Below are positions 46,707 through 56,840 of a DNA stretch of 64,000 bases, piece by piece; within the stretch, counting starts at the first letter, position 1, and each line of letters begins with the position of its first letter. Source of the stretch: Erythroxylum novogranatense. Taxonomy: Eukaryota > Streptophyta > Magnoliopsida > Malpighiales > Erythroxylaceae. The stretch spans positions 51,671,783 through 51,735,782 of the forward strand of contig CM057228.1 in NCBI GenBank assembly GCA_029891385.1, written 5' to 3'. The position numbers and the translations under genes were made by a program. The notes under the pieces are model-generated. The model made no database searches and had not been told where the DNA came from. It worked only from the letters and a program-made list of their open reading frames with translations.

Positions 46707-49130
46707 AATGGAAGGAAGTTCAAATACTGTCGATCAACCTAGTTCAGAAGATCTGATGATCCAACTTGGGCTCATCTTTGGTGTGGTTCTGGTCGAAAGA
46801 ATCATACCATTTGCTTGTTTTGTAACAAGCATTTGAAAGGTGGAGGAATCACCCGATTGAAAAGACATTTAGCTGGGGTTAAATGAGATGTGGAAGCGTG
46901 TAAAAAAGTAAGTCATGATGTGAAATGGAAAATGAAGACATTGCTTGATGAACATCAATTTGAGAAAGATAGAAGGGAAAGATTGAATCTTGAAATTGGC
47001 AGTGGAAGTTCATTTCCCGGTTTCCGTGGTGATTATGGAGATGTTGGAGGTGGAAGTGGTAGTGGTAGTGGTAGTGGTACTGGTAGTGTTCCATCTCAGC
47101 CTCAGAATCCTGTACAATCTAAAGTGAGGAAGAGAAGAAGGCAACTGCCTGGTTTCTTTGCACCACGAACAACTCCTGGAGCCCAACCTTCAATTCAGAA
47201 GGCAATGCGAGATAAGAGATACTACTCACAATGTGGATATGGCGATAGCTAGATGGTGGTATGATCTGAGTTTGTCATTTAATGCTTCTCAATCATATTA
47301 TTATCAACCTATGATAGATGTCATAGCCTCTTATGGTCCAGATACAAAGGGTCATCGGTTGATGACTTAAGAGGTAAACTTTTGAGTTGTCGTGGTCGAA
47401 ATGAGAGCTTATTTGGGTGAAAGAAGAGCGAATTGGGGTATTAATGGATGCTCAATTATGTGTGATGGTTGGATTAATTGGAGACAAGAGCCTATCATAA
47501 ATTTTTTGGTTTATTGTTTTAATGGCTCTATGTTTTTAAAATCGATTGATGCATCTGACCTGATTAGAAATGCTGATACTTTGTTTGGGATATTTGATCA
47601 AGTTGTGAATGAAGTAGGGGTGGAAAACATTGTTCAGTTTATTACCGATAATGATTCCGCTTATAAAGAAGCGGTGACAAAGGTTGCAGAGAACCTATAA
47701 TTCATTTTTGGACTCCTCAGGTTGCACATTGCATTGACTTAATACTGGAGGATATAGGAAATCCTAGGTATTTTTCTGTTTTTGATGAGACCATGTAGAA
47801 GGCAAAGAAGGTGACAAAATTTATTTATAATCGTGCATGGGTTTTAAATTTGATGAGAAGGGAATTTACCAATGGTAGGAATTTGTGTCGCCCTGCTGTG
47901 ACAAGATTTGCAACTAATTTTTTATCACTTCAGTCTTTTCTTTTATTGAGGAAGGAGTTAAGGCAAATATTTACAAGTGATAAGTGGGTAACATCTCAGC
48001 ATGCTAGGTCTAATGCTGGAATGGAGGTTTGTAGTATCATACTGGAAGATAGGGAATTTTGGTCGGCATCTCAATTCGTTATCCGGGTTTGTGAGCCTTT
48101 GGTGAGGGTGCTTCGGTTGGCTGATAGTGAAGAAAAGCCAACAATGGGTTATATTTTTGATGCTATGGAGAGAGCAACGGAAGCAATCAAGGCTAATCAA
48201 ACATAAGCCTTCTTTATCTGAGCCATATATCTCAATCATTAATGAGAGAAGGAAAAGACAACTTTCTTCTCCATTGTTTGTAGAATGGGTCATTTTGAAT
48301 CGGTGTGTATTTTAGATGGATGTTGAAAAGCAAGTGAAGTTAGTAGAGGAATGCTTATGACAATTACAACAATTGTTCCTCATGACTCAATGCAAATTGC
48401 TTTAACCACACAAATGGAGGCTTATAAGTACTCTTATGGAGATTTTGGAATGTCGGTCGCTATTCAACAAAGAGGACTTCTTTCTCCAGGTATTACTTAT
48501 TTCCTATTTCTTATTTGTTGAAATTTATTTATCACTTTATTTTGTTTATAACACTACTTTTGTTTTCTTATAATTTGCAGTTGCTTGGTGGGATCTTTTC
48601 GGATGTAGTGTTCCAGATTTGAGAAAGTTTGCAATTCGAATTTTAAATCAATGTGTGAGTGCAACTAGGTGTGAACGAAACTAGAGCACATTTGAATTTA
48701 TCCATTCCAAGAAAAGGAATAGATTGGAGCATAAGAGGTTGAATGACTTGGTTTTTGTTCGTTACAATTTAAAGCTTCGGGAAAGGTATGTTATTTTCAT
48801 TATTAATTTTTATATAATTTCTTATAATTTTTTAATAATTAAATGTAATTGTTTACTAGGACTCTTAGTAGCACAAGTTGTTCAAATGATCCAATTGCGA
48901 TTGATAATATTGATATTTTGGCAGATTGGGTTTCTGAAGAACCCAATTTGGTTGATGTGAGTGATTTGAATGTGGAAGATGATATTGGATGGGAAAGCAT
49001 TGACATGTCATTTGGTGCATTAAATTTGAATGATGATGATGATGAAGCTCCTCTCAATGATGAAGATTTTGTACCAAATGATCAGTGGGGTCAGTGGAGT
49101 TCAAGCGGGTATCCGCCTCATTGTGATTGA
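46707..49130 (+). pseudogene. hAT transposase (BED finger, DUF659, dimerization)
   Basis: ATG at 46707 (MEGSSNTVDQPSSEDL). After a shift come DDPTWAHLWCGSGRKNHTIC and CNKHLKGGGITRLKRHLAG, a BED finger. A Gly-Ser stretch and RKRRRQLPGFF follow. The DUF659 region has MIDVIASYGPDTKG, SIMCDGWINWRQEPIINFLV and LKSIDASDLIRNADTLFGIF. The core has KFIYNRAWVLNLMRREFTNG and RVLRLADSEEKPTMGYIF. Introns at 48490-48580 and 48786-48859 have GT-AG borders and restore PVAWWDLFG and RERTLSSTS. The tail is acidic, ending at 49130. At least eight stops or shifts make it non-functional. Confidence 0.88.
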
Positions 49131-49725
49131 ACTTGTGTTTTATTTTCCTCTTCTTTTAATTTTACTTGTATTTGATCATTGATGTTTATGTTAAATTATA
49201 TGTATGTAATGTAAATGTAATATTTTGTTTCAGTTCAACTTCTACTATTCGTCATCAACCTTTATGTAATATTTATTGTTTTTTTATCGATGTTTTGAAT
49301 CTTTTGATGTAAATATGTAATATTATTTATTATAATGATGAAATTGTATGATTGTAATATTTTAAATGCTTTGTATTATTCTTAGTTTTATAATTGTATG
49401 ATGATGATTGTCTTTATTTATATTAATTGTGATTATTATTTATATGTAAAATATTTAAAATTATTTTATTTCAAATTAATTGTCATTATTATTTATTATT
49501 AAGATTTGTTAAAGTATGGTTGATGTAAACAGTAAATTAGTAAAGTATACAGTACAGTTGTATAATATATCAATATGAACTATTTTGCAATTTTTAAAAA
49601 GTTTAGGGATTATTTTATAAATTTAAAAATATCCCAAAGCAGATTTTACTGTAATCAATAAGCACTCTGCATAGCCCGATTCGAGCCCAATCCGCATGCG
49701 GTATTCATAACATTGGTTAGTAGAC

Positions 49726-49950
49726 ATTGAATCTCCTATCATGACTTGAGTGTTAGAAGATAGCAATGAGTGACTACTATTATGTAGCACATGCATAGCA
49801 AACCTGACTGCTCCTATGTAACACATATAAATAATCTTGCAATTTAGTATAGCTAATCATCTTCGCTAACAAATAATCTTGCAATTTAGTATAGCTAATC
49901 ATCTTCGCTATTGATCGTAGTTTTTCGATGTATGTAAGTTTTATTAATTA
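49726..49950. other. Old flank of the LINE site, with 42-bp tandem duplication
   Basis: A 42-bp unit starting AAATAATCTTGCAATTTAGT occurs at 49829-49870 and 49871-49910, identical over the overlap. No gene is seen. This is the sequence that lay right of the LINE target before the nested insertions. Confidence 0.8.
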
Positions 49951-50165
49951 ACGTCGATATCTACAAGCGCACGGGTCGTTCGTGTAGTACCTACGATATT
50001 GATCCCACGAGGAGGGATAATTTAATCCTAAAATCTAAGGTAAAAAAAAATCGCAAAATTTCAAATGTCACGAAACTAAAACAAAAATGCAATTCAATCA
50101 AGAAATTCAATTTAAGAATCAATCACAAAATATTAATAAATTAGCAATTGCAATACACACTGATT
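49950..50165 (-). repeat. LTR-end-like remnant
   Basis: The minus strand contains TCCTCGTGGGATCAATATCG and then ACCCGTGCGCTTGTAGATAT, a wording often found near the 3' end of Tat/Athila-like LTRs and flanking UTRs in plants. No PBS follows. Tentative. Confidence 0.3.
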
Positions 50166-50169
50166 GAAC

Positions 50170-50748
50170 CCAAGTTTCCTATATCATTTGGTGACAATTT
50201 AATGGTTTTTGTTAAACTTTTTGGCTCTTATTATTAAATTTTGTGCTTAATTTAGCACATGAGTGCTTGTTTTGAACTAATGTAGTTTGTGGGTAAAATT
50301 GTCACAAATAATTAGTAATTGTACTAAATTGATTTTTCGAACAATTGATACTACAAACTACTACGTTTCATTGTAGGACATTCAAGAAGTAAAGCCAAGG
50401 AGTGAGAACCAAGAGCACAAATCAACAAGGGCAATAGGTAAAGTTTGTCACGGCGAAATTAGAAGATCTTTGAAGAAAATTTTCGGGCAAAGTTCGCCAC
50501 GGCGAGAATAATGCTTTCATCGTGGCGAAATCAACAGGCTATTAAGAAAATCTTTTGGGAAAAGTTTGTCGCGACGAACTGATCCTTTCGTCGCCGTGAC
50601 ATATTCAAATTGGTATAGACCTGGACTGTTTTCAAAAAAATAATCAACTGTGCAACCCAATCTAGCAACCAGTTTTTGAAAAAAAAAACTATTTTGGGCT
50701 AAGTTACAAAAGGAGAGAGAGGGAGTCGATGCAAGACACATCCATATT
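50170..50748 (+). repeat. Repeat E copy 2, left part
   Basis: Continues at 60629 beyond the copia insertion. It has LTR-like wording (TTTAGCACATGAGTGCTTG) and the TCGCC/GGCGA word cluster at 50446-50600. The left end is uncertain. Confidence 0.45.
50446..50600. repeat. Inverted-repeat word cluster in repeat E
   Basis: Five words: GTCACGGCGA near 50448, TCGCCACGGCGA at 50494-50505, TTCATCGTGGCGAA near 50516, TTGTCGCGACGAA near 50566 and TTCGTCGCCGTGA near 50587. These are the same words as in the family-A LTRs, although the surrounding sequence is different. Confidence 0.75.
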
Positions 50749-50753
50749 CCATC

Positions 50754-52693
50754 TGAAGGTGTAAATCGACTTGTATGAAGATGTAAGTCGACTTATACCA
50801 GTTCGGTACTAATAAGTCGACTTGTATACCCGTGTAAGTCGACTTATGCGTGTACAGTACCGTGAGATTGTTAGAGTAGTGCCCTAAAGGCAATCCCCTT
50901 TAGCGCTTTTTGTTCATAGTCATGTATAGACTTTATGAATAAATAAAGAAAGACATGTTTCATTTATTTGATGTTCTTTATGAATTGATATTGATCTTTA
51001 ATCAAATTAATGAAGTCCATGATATATGACATAGCATGAAGGAAATTATGATGTGATCATAATCACGAGATTCCTATCATGTGCAATTATGTCAAGATCT
51101 AAATTCTCCTAGTCATAGGATTAATGAGATGGACATCATTAATCCGGATTGACTAACATATGTTATACTCCTTGATTGGATCAAGCGGTGGATCTCGTAA
51201 ACCGTAAATATGAGATATTTAGAGTTGACATGTGGATGCTTACTAGCGGTAGTAAGTACATTGGATGACTCGCCATGAGATCATCACATGGATGTCCTAT
51301 TCTAATGTCGGTGATAATCTCATCATAGCAATGGTGCAAGTATCCTTAGACTTGAGGTACTCAAGGATATCTTGGATATTGATTCGTGCTTTGACTCCAT
51401 TCCTTGTTGCCTTTCGGAGGTTACTCATGGGTGGTGCTTGGAGTGCGACTTGAGGTATTGAAGGTAATTGAGTAGCCAATAAAGGATTCATCACTACGTG
51501 ATAGCGAAGAGATACCTCCTCTTCGTCGGGATCATTACTTTAAGTCTCGGCAGAGCATAAATATGTCATGAAGAGTGTCTTCATGGACATATAAAGTAAT
51601 GAGTCCTATGACAGAACCGATATCACTGGGCTAGACTTAGTCTAGTAAGAGTTGACACTTAGACCATACTCATAACCAAGTGGGGTATAGGATGATGAAA
51701 GGACGAATTGCACAGAATTGTCTATGGAAGGATTCGTGATCTGGTTCGTGATGAATTCATCAAACCAATTACTTTACGGTCAATTGGGGTCATGATGTGT
51801 TGCTAGGCGCCGCTCATGACTTGCTTTCAGATTAAGTGTTAATCTAAGTGGCCAACATAACCGGAACCTAAAGGGTCACACGATAAGAGTGTTTCAGAGA
51901 ATCAGAAATAGTATTGACAGAGTTCCAATTATGGAGAGCATTAGGATTAAATGGATCACGATGAGATCGAGATATGTCCCGATGAGATCGCGACATCGAT
52001 ATTGCTGAAAAAGGTTTTCGGGGGTTTATTCCATATCGAGACCCGGTAGGCCGGTAGGACCGACCCCAGTGTGACTGGACCACTTCAGCAATATATATAC
52101 ATATATATATATGATTAATTAATTAAATTATATATATATATATATGCTATGCACGTGGGATGGAGGAAGAATGGAGAAACTTCCATTAGGTTGCTTAGTC
52201 ATCAAAGTAATAAATGACTAAAAGACAAAACCAAGAATAAGAAAAGAAGATGATGCTCGTAGATGATGGTGAGGAGGTTTAAAAACAAGTTTTAAACCTA
52301 AGTGAGAGTGAGCTTGATCGTGGGTTGAGAAAAGAAGATAGAAAAGTGTTTTTCAAAGGTTCTTTTACTCTTCTCCAACGTTCTCTTCATCATCTCCAAG
52401 CTTCATCCTCTTTCCTTCTCCAAGTGTTCCAAAGTCAATCTCAAGCTCTCCAAGAACAGAGGTAGGGTCTAGCAGCCTTTACTTTGTTCTAGCTATTCCC
52501 GGGTCAAAAGGGTTTGTCCCGGTTAGGTTTTCTGATCTCTGCGTGGATACCTTTAGAGATAGTCTCTATTGGCTATTCAGGTTTGAGTCTTCATACCGAC
52601 ACATAGATCCTGGCCTTCGGGAAGGTCCCGGCGACAAAAATTTTTGTTTTCCGCACCTGGTACATGTGATGTACCTCCCGGGATTTTCCTACA
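50754..52693 (+). repeat. 5' LTR of the copia element
   Basis: Begins TGAAGGTGTAAATCGACTTG and ends GATTTTCCTACA. Four AAGTCGACTT-type words lie within its first 92 bp. TATA-rich sequence is at 52090-52145. A possible splice donor CAGAG|GTAGGG is at 52461/52462. Confidence 0.95.
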
Positions 52694-52694
52694 G

Positions 52695-52706
52695 TGGTAT
52701 CAGAGC
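52695..52706 (+). promoter_or_regulatory. Primer binding site, initiator tRNA-Met type
   Basis: TGGTATCAGAGC, one base after the LTR. The standard PBS of plant copia elements. Confidence 0.95.
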
Positions 52707-53813
52707 CACTTGTGTCGTGTATGAAGCTAAAACCCTAGCTAGGTCGGACTTCCTATTTGAATTTGACGTTGATGCATGTATGCTGTCCAAATTTCGAATT
52801 AATATAGGGATATGTTTTTCAAAATTTTTCTGCCCAGAATTATTCATAACATGTTATAGAATATGTCTGTGAAAGATGAGAATTTATCAATTTGATTTGA
52901 TATAGTTTTGCTATTTTATTCCCTAAGGTTCTAGATGCTGTTTTGTGACACATTCTGTGAACAGGCATGTGTATAAATTCGATAATAAATTCTAGAAAAA
53001 TATTTTTTCGGATTGGCCTTCACCAACATGTCCCTAAGATGTTTGTGAATGTCTATGTGGATGGAAAAGTGTTTTCAAGGCGATTTGCTATTTATTCACG
53101 AATTTATTCTATGCTGTTGGGAATAGCTGTGTTGATGAACACAGATTTTGAATCGGTTTTGTTGCTTAGGTTGACTGAGTTTTTGATGGCTATAAATCCT
53201 AAAAAACTTCATGAGGCATGTTCTGAACATGTAGTAACCTGTATAATTTTCTCAGAATTTATTGAAATTGTTTCAATGATTATTTCGAGCAATGTGTAGT
53301 ACTTGGCAGTTTTGTGAACATTGCTGGGACTGTTTTGCTTCACATAATTGAATGTGTATTTTTCAGTTCCAGCCTTGGACCATTTTTAATGTGATTGAAA
53401 ATGAGTTATCTTGATTTAGTATGCTTTCCAAACTGAATTGCTTGAAGTTGGTTTTCCAAGAATTTTCGGATGCCGAATAGGTCACATTAGCGTCTCGTTA
53501 GTGTATTTCATTATCTTGCTTGTTTTGGCCGTCATAATTTTTTGTGACTTGTGCCGAAGTAATTTGATAACGTATGGACTAGCTAGAGATGCTTAGGGTG
53601 ATAATTTGGTGTTTCCTAAATTGTTTGGATATTTATGAGTAATGACTCATTTTCAAGCTTTTCTTGTATGGTTTGATCAGATATGGCAATCATGTAACAA
53701 TGAAGTGTTCTTTGGTACATCAAATTAACGAGATATTACCTTAGGTATATTGGTATTGTGAATTGGGACTACGGATTGAGAAATTAGCGATTAGATAGCA
53801 ATTTTGCTTGGAT

Positions 53814-53988
53814 AAGTCGACTTACACAATGTACAAGTCGACTTGTCTGCGTCATCGTAGACGTATAAGTCGACTTGCACAATGGTACAAGTCGACTTGT
53901 TCGGTATTGCGATTACAAGTCGACTTACACATGCATAAGTCGACTTACACAGAGGCATAAGTCGACTTATACATACACAAGTCAACTT
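53814..53988. repeat. AAGTCGACTT palindrome array in copia leader
   Basis: Seven perfect copies start at 53814, 53835, 53867, 53889, 53917, 53937 and 53959, and one changed copy (AAGTCAACTT) at 53979. Steps are 20-22 bp with two longer ones (28 and 32). Flanking bases often extend the inverted repeat (ACAAGTCGACTTGT, ATAAGTCGACTTAT). The same word occurs four times at the start of each LTR. Confidence 0.95.
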
Positions 53989-54186
53989 ATAACATGTAAA
54001 GGAGGGATGATGGATGATTTTAGGTATAAATTCAATGTGATTGATGAAGTACCCTAAGTCATGCCATATAGTCATGGTGACTATAATCCTATGGCTTGGA
54101 GAAGAAGAAGATGAGACCTGAAAACCCTCAAATCATATGAAAACTAACGCCTTCCATTAGTATGGTAAGAACCAAAGTTCTTATAG

Positions 54187-54577
54187 GGTTGGGTTGTTGG
54201 GTAAACCCAAGCTCGCTCTATACGGATATGTTCGAACCATGAAAATGTGATTTTCGGATTAATGGGTTGGTTTTCACTAGAAGCGTTGGTTTGTTGAGTA
54301 AACTCAAGTTCAACGTGGATGAGGCGAAATTGGGTAGCATACATCGATGTATGCGCATCAAAGAGTTGATAACCCAATGTAAGTGCACACATCAACAAGT
54401 TGATAGACGATCGATAGTTGTGTCTAAGATGTAATTGGTATATCCGATACCTCCGAGACATAAGGTGGCTTGTTGGGTAAACCCAAGGTCATGCTTAATG
54501 TCGGTTATCGATGATGCAATTGGTATGTTCGATACCTACCGATTGACCTAAGTTGTGGCTTGTTGGGTAAACCCAAG
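54187..54577 (+). repeat. TTGGGTAAACCCAA hairpin words in copia leader
   Basis: Four copies of TTGTTGGGTAAACCCAAG-like text lie near 54195, 54291, 54470 and 54560. One reads TTGTTGAGTAAACTCAAG, changed on both arms so that the inverted repeat is kept. Loop AA, stem of six. Confidence 0.85.
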
Positions 54578-54766
54578 GTCATTCTTAGCAATATCGGATA
54601 TCAACCCACTAGGACATTATGTCATTTTGTTTCTTTGGATTCGTAATAAGGGTTATGGATTCTATGAAACTAGTGGGAGCTTTTTGCATATCATTCAAGT
54701 CCTTATGATTATGCATCTATTCCTATTCTAACATTCTTTCTCTCTTTCCGTTTAGGTTGGTTGAAG

Positions 54767-55330
54767 ATGTCTTCCAGTGTGAACTTACGCTTGCTAATGG
54801 ATTCCAACAAGTTAACTGGACCGAATTTTCTTGACTGGCTAAGGAATCTGAGAATTGTTCTCAGATCTGAGGAACTGGAATACATCCTAGATGTTCCACT
54901 TCCAGATGCACCTGCTGTCGATGCTTCTGATGAGGATCAGAAGGCATATCGTAAGCATCTAAAGGACAGTGACATGGCTACTTGCATTATGCTTGCCTCG
55001 ATGTCACCAGAGCTGTATAAAGACGAGTCCATGGATGCTCACACTATAGTATTTCATCTTAGGGAGCTGTTTGATGAGCAAGCTCGATGCGAAAGGTTCG
55101 AGACCTCAAGGCTTCTCTTCACCATTAAAGATGGCTCCAGGGACATCTGCATGCAAGATGCCCGAAGATGAATGACTATATTGAGAGATTGGCCGTCTTA
55201 GGTTTTTTAATGGATTATGATTTAAGTATAGACTTAATTCTGATTGGATTGTCCGAGAGTTATTCACAGTTCGTGTTAAACTATCGGATGAACCAAATAT
55301 CCACAACAATACACGAGTTGATCAATCGCC
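54767..55330 (+). pseudogene. Copia gag
   Basis: ATG at 54767: MSSSVNLRLLMDSNKLTGPN. The gag core has FLDWLRNLRIVLRSEELEYI, then DPDE-like acidic text, LKDSDMATCIMLASMSPEL and AHTIVFHLRELFDEQARCER. A frameshift near 55160 leads to MNDYIERLAVLGFLMDYDLS and SESYSQFVLNYRMN. A Lys-rich stretch follows at 55400-55480 (KKKKAKKPKG), beyond another stop; the zinc knuckle is not clear. Confidence 0.88.
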
Positions 55331-55559
55331 GAGACGGTTGAAAGAGACTATCAAGAATGATAGTAAGCAAGTGCTAATGGTGGCGCTTCTTCTTCGGTTC
55401 AAAGAAGAAAAGAACCCAAAGAAGAAGAAGGCCAAGAAACCAAAAGGAAGTGCCATCAAGAAGAAGACCAAAGAAGCTGCCCGAAAGGAACTTGCTTCCA
55501 TTGTGGTAAAGATGGCCATTGGAGGCTTAATTGCAAAGTCTATCGAGTCATTTGAAGCG

Positions 55560-56840
55560 AAGAAGGCATCGGATGCCTCAACTACTTCGTATGTTTGTCA
55601 TTGAGGTTAATCTGTTTCGATCACAACATTTGGGTATTTGATCTTGGTTGTGGCTCACATATGTAATGATATGCGGGGCCTAAGCGACGATGAGACGACT
55701 CATGAAGGGAGAAGTAGACTGCGTGTTGCAAATGGAGCAAGAGTTCTTTGCATTAGCCGTAGGAACCTATGTTTTGTCTCTCCCACCGGGCTTGTACTCG
55801 AATTGGATGATTGTTATTTTGTACCCGTTTGACAAAGAACATATTATACATTTCTTGTTTAAATAGATTTGGTTTCCATTTGAATTTTAATAGCAATGGT
55901 TGTTCTATTAATTCTAGTGGAATGCTTTATGGTACTGGTACATTATGCAATGGTATTTACATATTATATATGTCTCATCCAATTATAAATGTCAATGACA
56001 CCAAACGGCATAAAAGAGATAATTTAAAGTCAACTTACTTATGGCATTGTCGGCTTAGCCATATAAATGATACACGCATCGCTAAGCTCCATAAGAGTGG
56101 CAGTTTAGGGTCATTTGATTATGAATCATATGACACATGCGAATCTTGTTTATTAGGCAAGATGACTAAGTTACCCTTCAAGGGAAAGGGTGAACGAGCG
56201 ACTGGAGTATTAGACCTAATACATTCAGATGTATGCGGTCCGATGTCCATACATGCTAGAAGTAGTTGTCGTTACTTCATTACCTTTATCGATGATTATT
56301 CTCGATATGGGTACTTGTATCTGATGAGATACAAATCTGAAGCGTTTGAAAAGTTCAAACAATTCAGAAAATGAAGTAGAAAACCAGCTTGGTAAAAGTA
56401 TCAAGGCATTACGATCCGATCGTGGTGGAGAATACTTAGACCAACAGTTTCTGGATTATCTCAGAGATAATGGCATTTTATCTTAGTGGACTCCTCCTTA
56501 CACACCACAGCACAATGGTGTGGCTGAAAGGGGAAATCGAACCTTGTTGGACATGGTACGATCAATGATGGGTTTCGCAAAGTTACCAAAATCGTTTTGG
56601 GGGTATGCGCTAGAGACAGCTGTTTACTTGTTAAACAGAGTTCCCTCTAAGACAATTGATGTTACTCCATATGAGATGTGGACTAACAGAAAACCTTATC
56701 TTTCTCATTTGAAAGTTTGGGGTTGTCCTGCTTACGTGAAGCGGATTCAGTCAGATAAGCTTGAAGCAAAGTCTGACAAGTGTTTGTTTGTAGGATATCC
56801 TAAAGAGACCATGGGATATCAATTCTACCTTCTTTGAGGA
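55560..56840 (+). pseudogene. Copia protease and integrase
   Basis: The protease site near 55625 reads VFDLGCGSHICND where DTGCGSHI is usual, so the catalytic Asp-Thr is altered. LRVANGARV and DDCYFVPVLTKNILYIS follow. Integrase has the HHCC finger (LWHCRLSHINDTRI, CESCLLGKMTK), LIHSDVCGPMS, LRSDRGGEYLD and TPQHNGVAERGNRTL, so all three acidic residues remain. KCLFVGYPKETMGYQFY ends it. A TAG at 56484-56486 replaces Gln before WTPPYTPQ, and there is a frameshift near 56370. Confidence 0.9.

Larger units (their letters stand above)
43429..49715 (+). mobile_element. hAT transposon, BED-finger/DUF659 type
   Basis: Starts CAATGACCCGAG and ends ATAACATTG, so the terminal inverted repeat is only CAATG. 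It is flanked by GTTAGTAG on both sides. The left 120 bp are rich in GGTACCGG-like words. A C/T-rich GC-richer leader (43600-43900) is followed by a likely splice donor GTGAGT near 43903, a 2.8 kb AT-rich tandem-repeat region, and an acceptor TTTTTGTGTACAG at 46702 just before the transposase. The transposase is broken. Confidence 0.8.
43421..49723. repeat. 8-bp target duplication of the BED-type hAT
   Basis: GTTAGTAG at 43421-43428 and again at 49716-49723. The left copy is part of the LINE's own right-hand target duplication. Confidence 0.85.
52462..54756 (+). other. Putative leader intron of the copia element
   Basis: The donor CAGAG|GTAGGGTC lies in the LTR (52462). The acceptor region has a branch-like CTAAC at 54729, a pyrimidine tract TTCTTTCTCTCTTTCCG and TTTAG ending at 54756, 11 bases before the gag ATG. 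Splicing would remove the PBS and the whole leader from the mRNA. Predicted from sequence only. Confidence 0.4.

Noticed and set aside
53814..53988. CRISPR-like array with short spacers
   Set aside because: The repeat is only 10 bp, the intervals share sequence, and the setting is a plant copia leader.
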